Shown: positions 35,180 through 45,641, numbered from the stretch's first letter. The stretch is 64,000 bases of DNA from Pacificibacter marinus (GCF_018860505.1 NZ_JAHKPU010000019.1:375773-439772); one strand, 5' to 3'. A program made the numbers and translations. The notes: a model not told the origin generated them from the letters alone.

Positions 35180-36577
35180 CTAAGAGGACGAAGATATCCG
35201 AGATTTATAGCGCCAAAACCGTATCCCCATCAGCACCCAAGCGACACTGAGACCCACCAAAAGACCGACCCAAACGCCGCTCGCGCCCCAATTGATCACA
35301 AATCCGAACAGATAGGCCACGGGCAAACCGATGGCCCAATAGGAAAACGTCGCTTGCCACATTGGCACAGCAGTGTCTTGCAGGCCGCGCAACAATGACA
35401 AGGCGATAACTTGCCCGCCGTCTGAAAATTGAAACAGCGCGGAGAACACCAAAAGAACCACTCCAATGCGCAGCACTTCTGCGCGCGCGGGCTCATCCGG
35501 CGCAATAAACAACCCGACTAAAGCTTCCCCAAAGGTCAGATAGACAAGACAGGTCACAGTTGCCATGACGAAGGACATGCACGTCACGACCAATGCACCA
35601 CGGCGCAAATCAGCTTCATCGCCGCGACCAAAAGCATTGCCTGCACGAATGGTTGCAGCCTGCGCCAATCCGAGCTGCATCATAAAGGCGATGGCTGACA
35701 ATTGCAGCGCAATCCCGTGCGCCGCCAAGGTCGCCGTTCCAATCCAGCCCATCATAATGGCTGCGACATTGAACAAGCTCACTTCGGCCAAAGATGTCAG
35801 ACCAATTGGCAACCCCATTTTAAAGACAGTGCTGAAGATGTCCCAATCAGGTTTGAACAAATTGCGAAACAATTCATTTTCAGGCGTGGCAATCTGGGCA
35901 TAAATGACCAAGCCGATCATCATCAATGTGCTGACAATGAAAGACGCCAATCCCGCGCCCAACATGCCCATTTCAGGAAAACCAAAGTTGCCAAAAATAA
36001 ACAGGTAATTCAGGCCAAAATTCACCACAACAGCCGCCATGACAGCCATTAAAACAACCCGCGTCCGTTCAAGCGCTGAGAAATAGGACCGAAACACTTG
36101 CACGATCAACGCCGGAGCCATTTCAAACCCTGTGATCATCAAATAGGGCTGTGCCAAGGCTGCGATATGCGGCTCTTGGCCCAGCGCGATCAATGCCGCT
36201 TCTGAGAACAAAAAGATCGGATAGACCAGCACTGCGAAAATCACCGACAACCACATCGCCATACGCGTGGCACGGCGCACCAAAGTGGTATTTTGCGACC
36301 CCAAAGCCTTGGCCACGATTGGCATGACGGCAAAAGCAAAACCGCAAAGCAAAATAAACGTCACAAACCAATATCCCGACGCCAACACAAGGGCCGCCAA
36401 TTCATCCAGCCCGTACCAGCCCATCATGATGACGTCTGTCATATGCACCGCAAATTGCGCCAACTGACTGCCAGCAAGCGGCAAGCCAAGCGTCAATACA
36501 GAACGCACATGCGTGCCGTAACTGCGTTGTGGAAACGTGCTTTGATCTAGAGCGGGTTGGTTGTGTATCTGTGTCAT
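35180..36577 (-). CDS. MATE family multidrug efflux transporter
   Basis: The 465-residue membrane protein has about 12 hydrophobic segments in two similar halves, the MATE/NorM layout. Marks include LGLPLAGSQLAQFAVHMTDV at the first helix, MGWYGLDELAALVLASG in the first half and MGLPIGLTSLAEVSLFNVAA at the start of the second half. MATE proteins expel cationic drugs or metabolites using sodium or protons. The substrate is not predictable. It ends 18 bp from the convergent hypothetical gene. Confidence 0.95.
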   Translation of the reverse strand: MTQIHNQPALDQSTFPQRSYGTHVRSVLTLGLPLAGSQLAQFAVHMTDVIMMGWYGLDELAALVLASGYWFVTFILLCGFAFAVMPIVAKALGSQNTTLVRRATRMAMWLSVIFAVLVYPIFLFSEAALIALGQEPHIAALAQPYLMITGFEMAPALIVQVFRSYFSALERTRVVLMAVMAAVVVNFGLNYLFIFGNFGFPEMGMLGAGLASFIVSTLMMIGLVIYAQIATPENELFRNLFKPDWDIFSTVFKMGLPIGLTSLAEVSLFNVAAIMMGWIGTATLAAHGIALQLSAIAFMMQLGLAQAATIRAGNAFGRGDEADLRRGALVVTCMSFVMATVTCLVYLTFGEALVGLFIAPDEPARAEVLRIGVVLLVFSALFQFSDGGQVIALSLLRGLQDTAVPMWQATFSYWAIGLPVAYLFGFVINWGASGVWVGLLVGLSVAWVLMGIRFWRYKSRISSSS

Positions 36578-36713
36578 ACCCAGCCTATACGTTTAAAAAC
36601 TTGGACCGCCGAGTCAAAAATGATCCCAGCGGCCCGACAAATTCAAATAGATTTCATCACATTTTGTGACGGCTGCGGTTTTTTAGAGGCCCTTCAATGT
36701 GTATTCTCTTGAT

Positions 36714-37232
36714 TTAACGCCGCCGCGCAGGGCGCAAGCGCGTCACGTCAAAACCGTTCCATGTCAAAATATCCCGCGCCGCTTTGCGTTTGTCAGACGG
36801 AATATCAAGGCTGCGACTGAGCACATGTGCCTTGCCAGTCGGCGTTGCAATCACGGCCACATCATAGGTCTGATCGACCCAGAGCACCCATAATGCGTCG
36901 TCTGCGAATTCAAAGCGCCCCGGCCCCACACGTTTGGCCACGCCGCGCCGCAAATCACCATCGGCACAAGGCCCCTCGGTAAGAATCATATCGCCGCTTG
37001 ATTGCTGACTGAACGTCACAGCCCCCAGCACGCAAGAGGCGCCCTCGGGTACATAAGCCTCAACCTCATACCAGCGCCCAGAAAATTTGGCGGAATCAAA
37101 ATTTGCAATCGACGACATCGCAACCGATTGGTCGCGCGTGCCCTGCGTTTGACTTGGCGTACCTTGCAAACAGCCTGACATCGCAAAAGCAAGCGTCGCC
37201 GTACACGCAGCGCGCATGATCAATCCACGCAT
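36714..37232 (-). CDS. Lipocalin-like outer-membrane lipoprotein
   Basis: The 172-residue protein has a lipoprotein signal (about 1-21, lipobox MSGC) and then a lipocalin barrel starting FSGRWYEVEAYVPEGAS, with the conserved GxW near the first strand and YDVAVIATPTGKAHVLSRS as the later strands. Bacterial lipocalins of the Blc type bind lipids at the outer membrane. The start at 37232 has AGGTGA upstream and overlaps the preceding small lipoprotein gene by 13 bp, so the two are coupled. Confidence 0.85.
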   Translation of the reverse strand: MRGLIMRAACTATLAFAMSGCLQGTPSQTQGTRDQSVAMSSIANFDSAKFSGRWYEVEAYVPEGASCVLGAVTFSQQSSGDMILTEGPCADGDLRRGVAKRVGPGRFEFADDALWVLWVDQTYDVAVIATPTGKAHVLSRSLDIPSDKRKAARDILTWNGFDVTRLRPARRR

Positions 37233-37585
37233 AACGTCACCTCGCGGCCTGAGCTGTCCAAAATAGAGTTGCAACCAAACAAGGGAGTTACAGGCGCGCA
37301 AGACTTGCTGCGCGACAAGCACTGACTTTCGCAATCTGTTGACTTACGGCATGATTTTCCCGCGTCTTGCGGCCTTTCGAAACACACTTTCAAGCCTGCA
37401 AGCCCGCCCACCGCATATTGCCCACCTCTGGCCAAGCAGTTTTGCTCGGCTTGGGCCGCGGCAGCCGGATTGTAGCCTGCCAAACCGTAATCTTGTGTTT
37501 GCGAGGTGTCGTCTGATGGCACACATGCGGCGAGCGCCACAATGGCGGACAACGCCACCATTTTAAGACGGGCAAACACGCCCAT
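37220..37585 (-). CDS. Cys-rich putative lipoprotein
   Basis: The 121-residue protein has a lipoprotein signal peptide (lipobox ALAAC, about residues 16-20) and a mature part with eight further Cys in a regular pattern (NCLARGG, KVCFE, KSCRKSTDCESQC, KSCAP, FGCN, LCVD), suggesting several disulphides in the periplasm. I do not recognise the family. The ATG at 37585 overlaps the stop of the aldo/keto reductase (TGATG), and the end overlaps the lipocalin gene, so all three are probably one transcript. Confidence 0.8.
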   Translation of the reverse strand: MGVFARLKMVALSAIVALAACVPSDDTSQTQDYGLAGYNPAAAAQAEQNCLARGGQYAVGGLAGLKVCFERPQDAGKSCRKSTDCESQCLSRSKSCAPVTPLFGCNSILDSSGREVTLCVD

Positions 37586-38625
37586 CAAAACGGCAACGCA
37601 TGGGCGCGATACGCCGCGGTGATGTCGTCCAACACATCGTCAGACAGTTCAAGCGTCGCGCCGTCTATCGATTTTTTCAACTGCTCAACAGAGGTGCCGC
37701 CGATGATGGGCATCACTTTGAAAGGCCGCGTCAATGTCCAAGCAATCGCCATCGCCGTTGGATCAAGACCATGCTTGGCCGCCACATCGACATAGGCCTG
37801 CGTCGCGGCCCATGTTTGCGCAGAGACACGCCCGCCAAGATTGCCATTAATCGCCAAACGCGTGCCCTCAGCCACGGTGGTCCCGCCATTGTACTTGCCG
37901 GTCAAAAGACCGCAACCCAAACACGAATAGGCCAGCAGCGTGACGGTCTCATGCACAGCCAACTCGCCAAGATCGTTGTCATACATACGGCACAGCAAAG
38001 AATATTCGTTTTGAATGGTTTCCATACGTGGTCCGCCGGTTTCTTCGGCCACACGCAGCCAATTGGCCATGCCCCATGCAGATTCGTTCGACGCGCCAAA
38101 AGCGCGCACTTTGCCCGCCTTTTGCAGTTCTGACATTTTCTCGGTCACGGCACGCAAGTTGTCCAAGATCTGTTCTTTGGGCGGCTGCTGTGATGGATCA
38201 AAGGTCCAGTGCTGGCGGAAATGATAAGAGCCGCGATTGGGCCAGTGCAATTGGTACAGATCAACGTAATCCGTCTGCAACCGCTTGAGCGAGGCCTCCA
38301 AATGGCTTTCAAGCGATGTGGGTGTGATCTCTTCAGGTCCGAAAAAACCAGGGCCTGTGATCTTGGTCGCCAGCACCCAGTCTTTGCGCTTGCCAGAACG
38401 CGCAAAATAATCGCCGATTATGCTTTCAGTCCCTCCTGCAGTCTCAACCTTCAGCGGGTTCACCGGATACATTTCTGCGGTATCCATGAAATTTATGCCC
38501 GCATCCAAGGCGTGATCGATCTGCGCGTGCCCCTCAGCCAATGTGTTTTGCGTGCCCCATGTCATAGACCCCAAACAGATTTCAGAGACGTTGATATCGG
38601 TCTTGCCAAGTGTGCTGTAGCGCAT
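37585..38625 (-). CDS. Aldo/keto reductase (Tas-like)
   Basis: The 346-residue NADPH-dependent oxidoreductase starts MRYSTLGKTDINVSEICLGS and has the AKR tetrad: Asp and Tyr in FMDTAEMYP, Lys in WVLATKITG and His in YQLHWPNRG. The C-terminal IIGGTSVEQL binds NADP phosphate. It resembles E. coli Tas and related reductases whose natural substrates are unknown. I use the ATG at 38625 with AAGGA 8 bases before it; the frame is open 43 codons further up. Confidence 0.93.
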   Translation of the reverse strand: MRYSTLGKTDINVSEICLGSMTWGTQNTLAEGHAQIDHALDAGINFMDTAEMYPVNPLKVETAGGTESIIGDYFARSGKRKDWVLATKITGPGFFGPEEITPTSLESHLEASLKRLQTDYVDLYQLHWPNRGSYHFRQHWTFDPSQQPPKEQILDNLRAVTEKMSELQKAGKVRAFGASNESAWGMANWLRVAEETGGPRMETIQNEYSLLCRMYDNDLGELAVHETVTLLAYSCLGCGLLTGKYNGGTTVAEGTRLAINGNLGGRVSAQTWAATQAYVDVAAKHGLDPTAMAIAWTLTRPFKVMPIIGGTSVEQLKKSIDGATLELSDDVLDDITAAYRAHALPF

Positions 38626-38847
38626 GGATGCGTCCTTAAGTTCAGTCAAAAATGTCTGCGCCATCCTATTGGTAAGTTGCCAGAACTCAAGGCACCATTG
38701 GCCGATCACCTGTAAAGAAATCGTGGGGCATAACTCCTCAGTGAATATGGTCAATTCAGGCTGTGAAACACAAGCCTCTGGCCCTTTTGTCCAAGGACCG
38801 TTAGGACAGGGAAATCAATTCACATGACGCACCGCACGGGACTTATC

Positions 38848-40569
38848 ATGGCACGCACGCTCATCACATCCGCCTTGCCCTATATCAATGGCATCAAACA
38901 CCTTGGAAATCTTGTGGGCTCGCAATTGCCTGCCGATCTATACGCACGCTATTGCCGTGCGCGTGGGGATGAGGTCTTGTTTTTGTGCGCGACAGATGAG
39001 CATGGCACGCCGGCTGAAATCGCCGCCCAAAAAGCGGGAAAACCCGTGGCAGAGTATTGCGCCGAACTGCATGAGGTTCAGGCCGAGATTGCCGCAGGGT
39101 TTCGTTTGTCCTTTGATCATTTCGGGCGCTCTTCCTCAGATCAAAACCGCAAACTGACACAGCATTTTGCCAAGTGCCTGTTCGACGAGGGCCTTGTAGA
39201 GGAAGTGTCCGAGACCCAAGTCTATTCCGAAACAGATGGCCGTTTTTTGCCAGACCGCTATATCGAAGGCACCTGCCCGAACTGTGGCTACGATTCCGCG
39301 CGTGGCGATCAATGTGACGACTGCACCAAACAGCTTGATCCAACAGATTTGATCAATCCACGCTCAACCATTTCCGGTGCCACGGATTTGGAAGAACGCG
39401 AGACCAAGCACTTGTACCTGCGCCAGTCAAAAATGCGCAAGGCGCTCAACACTTGGATTGACGCGAAAAAAGACTGGCCGGTCCTGACCACCTCCATTGC
39501 CAAAAAATGGCTCAATGACGGGGACGGTTTACAAGACCGCGGCATCACCCGTGATCTCAAATGGGGCGTGCCTGTGCAAAAAGGCGATGCACCATGGGAG
39601 GGCATGGAAGGCAAAGTGTTCTACGTTTGGTTCGATGCGCCAATTGAATACATCGCATGTGCAAATGAATGGACCGATGCGAACGGCTTGACGGATGCCG
39701 ATTGGGAACGTTGGTGGCGCACCGACAAAGGGGCCGATGATGTGCGCTATGTACAATTCATGGGCAAAGACAATGTGCCCTTTCACACCCTATCTTTTCC
39801 TGTGACCATGCTTGGGTCCAACGAGCCATGGAAGATGGTCGATTACATCAAATCGTTCAACTACCTGAACTACGATGGAGGGCAATTCTCGACCTCTCGT
39901 GGACGTGGGGTGTTCATGGACCAAGCCTTGTCTTTGCTGCCTGCGGATTACTGGCGCTGGTGGCTCTTGTCCCATGCTCCTGAAAGCTCGGATTCTGAAT
40001 TCACGTGGGAAAATTTCCAGCAATCCGTGAACAAAGACCTGTCAGATGTGCTGGGCAACTTTGTGTCGCGCATCACCAAATTCTGTCGTTCTAAATACTC
40101 TGAAGCGGTCCCTGAGGGCGGGACGTATGGCCCAATCGAGGCTGCACTTATCGCAGATTTGACAGAAAAATTAAAGACGTATGAGACCCACCTGTCAGAT
40201 ATGGAAGTGCGCAAATCCGCCAATGCTCTGCGCGCAATCTGGGTTGCTGGCAATGAATACCTGCAAAACACAGCCCCTTGGGCGACGTTCAAAACCGATC
40301 CTGATCAAGCCGCAGCGCAGGTGCGTTTGGGTCTGAACCTGATCGGGCTTTATGCGCGCCTGTCGGCTCCTTTCATCCCTGATACAGCCGACAAAATCAA
40401 AACGGCATTGAACATGTCCGATCTTGATTGGCCCACAGACATAGCAGCCACATTAAGCGAATTCAAAGAAGGCCATGCGTTTACCGTGCCAGAAAACCTG
40501 TTTGTCAAAATTGACGACGATCAGCGTGTAGAATGGCAAGAAAAATTCGCAGGCAAACGCGAAGACTAA
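38848..40569 (+). CDS. metG: Methionyl-tRNA synthetase
   Basis: MetRS charges initiator and elongator tRNA-Met. The 573-residue enzyme has the class I HIGH-type motif as KHLGN in [19 protein letters not shown], a single zinc knuckle with four Cys (CPNC and CDDC around residue 145-165), the KMSKS-equivalent FSTSRG and a C-terminal anticodon-binding helical domain. It lacks the dimerisation domain, as usual for alphaproteobacteria. I prefer the ATG at 38848 (MARTLITS); the ATG at 38824 would add eight residues and cannot be excluded. Confidence 0.96.
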   Translation: MARTLITSALPYINGIKHLGNLVGSQLPADLYARYCRARGDEVLFLCATDEHGTPAEIAAQKAGKPVAEYCAELHEVQAEIAAGFRLSFDHFGRSSSDQNRKLTQHFAKCLFDEGLVEEVSETQVYSETDGRFLPDRYIEGTCPNCGYDSARGDQCDDCTKQLDPTDLINPRSTISGATDLEERETKHLYLRQSKMRKALNTWIDAKKDWPVLTTSIAKKWLNDGDGLQDRGITRDLKWGVPVQKGDAPWEGMEGKVFYVWFDAPIEYIACANEWTDANGLTDADWERWWRTDKGADDVRYVQFMGKDNVPFHTLSFPVTMLGSNEPWKMVDYIKSFNYLNYDGGQFSTSRGRGVFMDQALSLLPADYWRWWLLSHAPESSDSEFTWENFQQSVNKDLSDVLGNFVSRITKFCRSKYSEAVPEGGTYGPIEAALIADLTEKLKTYETHLSDMEVRKSANALRAIWVAGNEYLQNTAPWATFKTDPDQAAAQVRLGLNLIGLYARLSAPFIPDTADKIKTALNMSDLDWPTDIAATLSEFKEGHAFTVPENLFVKIDDDQRVEWQEKFAGKRED

Positions 40570-40602
40570 TCCGCGCAAAGCGTTCGATTAAGTCAAGTTA
40601 AG

Positions 40603-40626
40603 TCCCTCGCCTTGGCGAGGGATTTT
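40603..40626 (+). terminator. Terminator of metG
   Basis: TCCCTCGC and GCGAGGGA form an 8-bp stem with a 4-nt loop, followed by TTTT. Confidence 0.85.
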
Positions 40627-40805
40627 GCGTTCACGCGTCTGGATTGAGCGCCATAATGCAAATCACATCCGCCTATCCGCGCATTATCCCTTAAGCCAGA
40701 CAGCCCTAAACAAATGGCACTAAGGAGATATGGGAATACGAAGGGGGATACGCACACAACACAGCGATCTAAGCTTTTGTTGTGTTGTAGAATTAATGTG
40801 TAAAA

Positions 40806-40880
40806 TGGTGCTGCTAGGGAGAATTGAACTCCCGACCTCGTCATTACCAATGACGCGCTCTACCACTGAGCTACAGCAGC
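40806..40880 (-). tRNA. tRNA-Thr (GGT)
   Basis: The minus strand folds as a full cloverleaf: acceptor GCTGCTG/TAGCAGC, D-arm GCTC/GAGC, anticodon stem CGTCA/TGACG with loop TTGGTAA (anticodon GGT) and T-arm GGGAG/CTCCC with TTCAATT. CCA is encoded at 40808-40806. Confidence 0.97.
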
Positions 40881-41085
40881 ACTGTGGGGCGCTAATTAGC
40901 TTTGAACGGGGGGCTGTGCAAGAACCTTTTCGTTAAAATCGACTTTGCCGCGCGTTTTTATCTGGCGGCATCACCAACAGCACAGAGCTGACAAAGCTCA
41001 GAAGGCCACAGCTTGAGCAGAATTCCCCTATAAAATGCGTTCTGCGGCACTGGACGCGATTGCAGACATTGGCTACACGTCAAGC

Positions 41086-41241
41086 ATGGAAAATAAATCT
41101 GTCCCCCAAAAGCCCGCCAAAAAACCTGTATCGGCTCGTGATGCGCGCCTCAAAGCAGCGCTCAAGGCCAATTTAGGACGGCGCAAGCAATTGAGCCGCG
41201 CCAAAGCGGCCTCGGATAAGACAGAGACACAGAGCGAGTGA
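41086..41241 (+). CDS. Small basic protein upstream of murA
   Basis: The 51-residue protein starts [20 protein letters not shown] and continues with a basic helical segment ([21 protein letters not shown]). It is hydrophilic, without Cys or membrane segment. The stretch [19 protein letters not shown] is, as far as I recall, conserved in small proteins encoded before murA in Rhodobacteraceae, which supports it as a real gene. It ends 10 bp before murA. The function is unknown. The frame is open 17 codons upstream of the chosen ATG. Confidence 0.75.
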   Translation: MENKSVPQKPAKKPVSARDARLKAALKANLGRRKQLSRAKAASDKTETQSE

Positions 41242-41251
41242 GGCACGAGTA

Positions 41252-42517
41252 ATGGATTCTATTTTGGTAAGAGGCGGCGGGCCGTTGAGTGGCGACATCG
41301 AGATCGCAGGCGCAAAGAACGCTTGTTTGACTTTGATGCCCGCGACGCTGTTGTCGGACGAGCCTTTGACGCTCACCAACGCGCCGCGCCTGTCAGACAT
41401 CAAAACGATGACAGCCTTACTGGAATCGCTGGGGGCCGAAATCAGCTCGATGCAAGAGGGCAAAGTGCAAACTATGTCCTGTCACGGCGATTTAAACCCG
41501 ATCGCAGATTACGAAATCGTACGCAAAATGCGGGCGTCCAATTTGGTGCTTGGGCCGCTTTTGGCGCGCCTTGGTCATGCGGTTGTATCCCTGCCCGGTG
41601 GCTGCGCGATTGGTGCCCGCCCGATGGATTTGCACGTTGATGCGCTGACAGCCCTTGGCGCAGAGATTGAGTTGCGTGATGGGTATCTGCACGCCAAAAC
41701 CCAAGGCGGCCTCAAAGGTGCGGTGCATAAGATGCGCTTTGCCTCAGTTGGTGCGACCGAGAACTTTGTGATGGCGGCAACGCTGGCCAAAGGGACGTCT
41801 GTGTTGGAAAACGCAGCTCGTGAGCCTGAGATCGTTGATCTTGTGTCCTGTTTGAAAAAGATGGGCGCGCAGATTGAAGGCGAAGGCACCTCGCGCATAG
41901 AAATTCAAGGCGTTGATCGTTTGCACGGCGCCACGCATCCCGTGGTTACGGATCGTATCGAGCTTGGTACTTTCATGCTGGCTCCTGCGATTTGTGGCGG
42001 CGAGGTCACCTGTTTGGGCGGCAAGATGTCTTTGGTCGAAAGCTTTGCTGAAAAACTGGACGCGGCTGGTATTTCCGTTGTGGAAAATGCCCGTGGCCTG
42101 ACTGTGTCGCGCAAAGGCGACCGTGTTCAAGCCGTCGATGTTGTGACAGAACCATTCCCCGGTTTTCCGACCGATTTGCAGGCGCAAATGATGGCGCTTT
42201 TGTGCACGGCTGAGGGCAGCTCGCACTTGGAAGAGACTATTTTCGAGAACCGCTTTATGCACGCACCAGAATTGACGCGCATGGGGGCGAATATCGAAGT
42301 CCACGGCGGCAAGGCCATCGTACACGGCGTCGAGCGTCTCAAGGGCGCACAGGTCATGGCCACCGATTTGCGTGCTTCTGTATCGCTGATCCTTGCGGGA
42401 CTGGCGGCTGAGGGCGAAACTCTGGTCAGCCGTGTCTATCACTTGGATCGCGGGTATGAATTTGTTGAGAAAAAACTCTCAGGCATTGGCGCACAAATAG
42501 AACGGGTTCAATCGTAA
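41252..42517 (+). CDS. murA: UDP-N-acetylglucosamine 1-carboxyvinyltransferase
   Basis: MurA transfers enolpyruvate from PEP to UDP-GlcNAc, the first committed step of peptidoglycan synthesis. The 421-residue length is standard. Lys22 and Asn23 in AGAKNACL bind PEP, and Cys118 in [11 protein letters not shown] is the catalytic and fosfomycin-reactive residue. Asp and Arg residues of the C-terminal half ([18 protein letters not shown]) are in place. It follows the small basic gene and precedes a DUF2948 gene by 3 bp. Confidence 0.98.
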   Translation: MDSILVRGGGPLSGDIEIAGAKNACLTLMPATLLSDEPLTLTNAPRLSDIKTMTALLESLGAEISSMQEGKVQTMSCHGDLNPIADYEIVRKMRASNLVLGPLLARLGHAVVSLPGGCAIGARPMDLHVDALTALGAEIELRDGYLHAKTQGGLKGAVHKMRFASVGATENFVMAATLAKGTSVLENAAREPEIVDLVSCLKKMGAQIEGEGTSRIEIQGVDRLHGATHPVVTDRIELGTFMLAPAICGGEVTCLGGKMSLVESFAEKLDAAGISVVENARGLTVSRKGDRVQAVDVVTEPFPGFPTDLQAQMMALLCTAEGSSHLEETIFENRFMHAPELTRMGANIEVHGGKAIVHGVERLKGAQVMATDLRASVSLILAGLAAEGETLVSRVYHLDRGYEFVEKKLSGIGAQIERVQS

Positions 42518-42520
42518 ATC

Positions 42521-43000
42521 ATGACAGAAGATGCGCGTTTCGAAGATGGCGGCGATCAACCTTTGCGCCTCAAAGCCCTCGACACCGAGGACTTAAAAAT
42601 CCTATCTGCACTCTGCCAAGACGCTGTCGTGCCGATGGGGGAAATTTCCTATGACGCAGGGCAGCGCCGGTTCGCGATGTTGCTCAACCGGTTCCGCTGG
42701 GAAGACGCAGATCGTGCGGCCAAACGATCCCGACCAGTGGAACGTGTGCAGTCGGTGCTGTTGTTTGACGACGTTATGTCCGCGAAATCATCAGGCGTTT
42801 CATCTGCCGACAAAGACACCATTATTTCGGTGTTGGCCGTGACGTTTACAGCAGGCGAAGACGGTGCGGGCGCGGTTCAGATCACTTTGGCTGGGGATGG
42901 CGACATTTTGCTTAACGTCGAGGCGCTGGACGTGACGCTGAAAGACGTGACACGCCCCTATATTGCCCCATCCAAGAAACAGCCGGATCACCCCGCGTAA
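42521..43000 (+). CDS. DUF2948 family protein
   Basis: The 159-residue protein matches DUF2948 of alphaproteobacteria: LRLKALDTEDLKILSALCQDAVVP near the N-terminus, then RRFAMLLNRFRWED, and VQSVLLFDDVMSAKSSGV. It is soluble and probably mixed alpha/beta. Its function is unknown. The start lies 3 bp after the murA stop, so it is part of the murA operon. Confidence 0.9.
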   Translation: MTEDARFEDGGDQPLRLKALDTEDLKILSALCQDAVVPMGEISYDAGQRRFAMLLNRFRWEDADRAAKRSRPVERVQSVLLFDDVMSAKSSGVSSADKDTIISVLAVTFTAGEDGAGAVQITLAGDGDILLNVEALDVTLKDVTRPYIAPSKKQPDHPA

Positions 43001-43203
43001 TCGCTCCAAGTCATCACGGTCTGTCGCTTCAAGACTGCGCAGAACACTATTTCGCAACAGCACATATCGCATCGGCTCATAAATGTGCCCCTTGCCCAAG
43101 ATGTATAAGTTTTGGATGATATAACACCACCAAGTGCTGCGAAAGACAGCCCGCGCTTGAGCCTCACGCCTTGCCAAGCTATGTGAAGATCAAGGAGAAC
43201 GTG

Positions 43204-44517
43204 ATGCCACATTTTTTGAACACCCAAGACGCCGATTTTGAAGCCCGCTTTGTAGAGCTGCTCGCGATGAAACGCGAAGACAGCCCGGATGTGGATCATA
43301 TCGTGGCTGGCATCATTGCAGATGTGCGCGCACGCGGTGACGAAGCGGTGCTTGAACTCACGGCCAAATTCGACCGGATGCCCCTGACGGCTGAGGGCCT
43401 GCGCTTCACTGACGACGAAATTGACGCCTATTGCGCTCAGGTGTCGCCAAAAGATCGCGCAGCCCTTGAGCTGGCCGCAACGCGCATCCGTGACTATCAC
43501 ATTCGCCAAATGCCTGACGACAAAATGTGGACGGATATGGACGGGGCCACGCTGGGCTGGCGCTGGACGCCTGTCTCAGCGGCGGGACTTTACGTGCCTG
43601 GTGGCGTTGCGACTTACCCAAGTTCCGTTTTGATGAACGCCGTGCCCGCCAAGGTTGCGGGCGTCAAACGGCTGGCCATCACAGTGCCCACACCTGATGG
43701 CGTGGTCAATCCGCTTGTTTTGATGGCTGCACGGATTGCTGGCGTTGACGAAATCTACCGCATCGGCGGCGCGCAAGCGATTGCCGCGCTGGCTTATGGG
43801 ACTGACACCATTCCGCCTGTCGATAAAATCACCGGACCAGGCAATGCCTTTGTTGCAGCCGCCAAGCGACGTGTCTTTGGCAAGGTTGGCATCGATATGA
43901 TCGCTGGCCCTTCTGAGATTTTGGTAATCGCAGATGCAGATAACGACCCAGATTGGATCGCGGTTGATTTGCTATCGCAAGCCGAACATGACGAGAGCGC
44001 GCAATCTGTTTTGATCACCACTGATGCAGGCTTTGGCGCGGCTGTGGCCGCTGCGGTAAACAAACGTCTTGAAACACTCGAACGTCGTGTGATCGCGGGG
44101 AAATCTTGGGCCGATTTTGGTGCCATTATAGTGGTGAAAGATCTGGATGAAGCTGTCACCTTATCAGACCGCTTTGCGCCTGAGCACTTGGAACTGTGTG
44201 TTGCGGATCCTGATGAGTTGTCTTTGGGCATCAGCCACGCGGGTGCTATTTTCTTGGGCGCCTACACGCCTGAGGCCATCGGCGATTATGTTGGCGGCCC
44301 CAACCACGTTTTGCCAACAGCACGCTCGGCGCGATTCTCGTCAGGCCTGTCTGTTTTGGACTTCCTCAAACGAACAACATTGGCCAAGATGTCTCCATCT
44401 GCGCTGAAAGCCATTGGTCCGGCCGCCGAACGTTTGGCCAAATCTGAAAGCCTAGAGGCGCATGGTCTGTCGATACGCGCACGGCTGGACCGATTGAATG
44501 GTGAGGGTGATGAGTAA
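43204..44517 (+). CDS. hisD: Histidinol dehydrogenase
   Basis: HisD oxidises histidinol to histidine in two NAD-dependent steps. The 437-residue enzyme has YVPGGVATYPSSVLMN, GPGNAFVAAAKR, the GPSEILVIAD segment, the catalytic Glu-His in FAPEHLEL, and a zinc-binding Gln/His in LSQAEHDE and GPNHVLPT. The GTG immediately before the ATG at 43204 is an alternative start. AAGGAG stands upstream. Its last 8 bases overlap the UPF0262 gene. Confidence 0.97.
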   Translation: MPHFLNTQDADFEARFVELLAMKREDSPDVDHIVAGIIADVRARGDEAVLELTAKFDRMPLTAEGLRFTDDEIDAYCAQVSPKDRAALELAATRIRDYHIRQMPDDKMWTDMDGATLGWRWTPVSAAGLYVPGGVATYPSSVLMNAVPAKVAGVKRLAITVPTPDGVVNPLVLMAARIAGVDEIYRIGGAQAIAALAYGTDTIPPVDKITGPGNAFVAAAKRRVFGKVGIDMIAGPSEILVIADADNDPDWIAVDLLSQAEHDESAQSVLITTDAGFGAAVAAAVNKRLETLERRVIAGKSWADFGAIIVVKDLDEAVTLSDRFAPEHLELCVADPDELSLGISHAGAIFLGAYTPEAIGDYVGGPNHVLPTARSARFSSGLSVLDFLKRTTLAKMSPSALKAIGPAAERLAKSESLEAHGLSIRARLDRLNGEGDE

Positions 44518-44989
44518 ACTTGTAGCAATAGACATTGATGACCGTGGGCTTACAGCGCCCACGCCCGAAATAGAACAAGAGCGCAAGGTCGCGATTTTCG
44601 ACCTATTGGAAGACAACAGCTTTACCCTGCCCCAGCGGAATGACCGCGATGTGCCCAAAGGGCCATTTAAGCTGTTGCTTTGCATCAAAGAGCGCAGGCT
44701 TGTGTTCGATTTGTCCAATGAGACAGATGTCACCCAAGCGGAATTTCATTTGTCACTCGGGCCGTTTCGCCAAGTCGTCAAAGATTATTTCCAGATTTGC
44801 GAAAGCTACTTTGACGCTGTGAAACACATGGCTCCCGGGCAGATAGAGGCCATCGACATGGCACGGCGCGGCATTCACAATGAAGGCGCGCGCGTGCTGC
44901 AAGAACGTCTTGAAGGCAAAGCCGATGTTGATCTGGACACAGCGCGGCGATTGTTTACACTGATCTGTGTATTGCATTGGGGAGCGTAA
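44510..44989 (+). CDS. UPF0262 family protein
   Basis: The 159-residue protein begins MSKLVAIDIDDRGLTAPTPE and has the UPF0262 features EQERKVAIFDLLEDN, LCIKERRLVFDLS and AIDMARRGIHNEGARVLQERL. It is soluble and of unknown function, regularly found after hisD in alphaproteobacteria. It overlaps the hisD end by 8 bp. I use the ATG at 44510 with GAGGG upstream; the ATG at 44498 is less likely. Confidence 0.9.
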   Translation: MSKLVAIDIDDRGLTAPTPEIEQERKVAIFDLLEDNSFTLPQRNDRDVPKGPFKLLLCIKERRLVFDLSNETDVTQAEFHLSLGPFRQVVKDYFQICESYFDAVKHMAPGQIEAIDMARRGIHNEGARVLQERLEGKADVDLDTARRLFTLICVLHWGA

Positions 44990-44992
44990 GGT

Positions 44993-45457
44993 TTGGCGAC
45001 AAAAATGCCCAGTTCGATCCTATTTTGCTGCGATCATAATGCATTGCGATCGCCTATGGCCGAAGCCATGATGAAGCAGCTTTATGGCACCGACGCCTAC
45101 GTCCAATCCGCAGGTGTCATGAACGATTTGGATATCGATGGTTTTGCCGTCTACGTGTGTCAAGAAATCGGAGTTGAATTGTCACGCCACAAAGCACGGT
45201 CGTTTCAAGATTTGCAAGAGATTGGCGAACACATGTCATCTTATGATCTGATCATCGCGCTCTCGCCCGCGTCGCATCACAAAGCGTTAAACCTGACCAA
45301 GCTGTTTCATATCGATGTCGAATACTGGCCCATCACGGACCCAACGGGTTCAGGTGAAAATCGCGAGACCAAACTCGACGCTTATCGCAGCACCCGTGAT
45401 CAAATTAAAACGCGTATGATCGAACGCTTCGGCCCGCCCAAACATCCTACGCCCTAG
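44993..45457 (+). CDS. Low-molecular-weight phosphatase family protein
   Basis: The 154-residue protein has the LMW phosphatase fold: the P-loop reads FCCDHNALRSP, fitting C-x5-R with the second Cys as nucleophile, and the general acid is in ITDPTG. The P-loop lacks the usual CxGNxCRS sequence, so substrate choice (phosphotyrosine or arsenate) is unclear. I start at TTG 44993, which has GGGGAG about 8 bases before it; the ATG at 45005 has no ribosome site. It sits 3 bp after the UPF0262 gene, a conserved neighbour order before infA. Confidence 0.85.
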   Translation: MATKMPSSILFCCDHNALRSPMAEAMMKQLYGTDAYVQSAGVMNDLDIDGFAVYVCQEIGVELSRHKARSFQDLQEIGEHMSSYDLIIALSPASHHKALNLTKLFHIDVEYWPITDPTGSGENRETKLDAYRSTRDQIKTRMIERFGPPKHPTP

Positions 45458-45641
45458 ATTCGATAGGTTTTGATGCTTCAAATGGGGGGTAAATTTCCAT
45501 TTTCTGTTGCTCAGGCGACAGATTTGGTAAAAAAGCATCCTAAAATCCCCACCCTGCCCTAAATGACGCTTGAAAAGCGCAAGCCAAAGGCGCATTTACT
45601 GCACGCCCACACTATGGTGGGTGAATTTTACAGGAGTGAAC

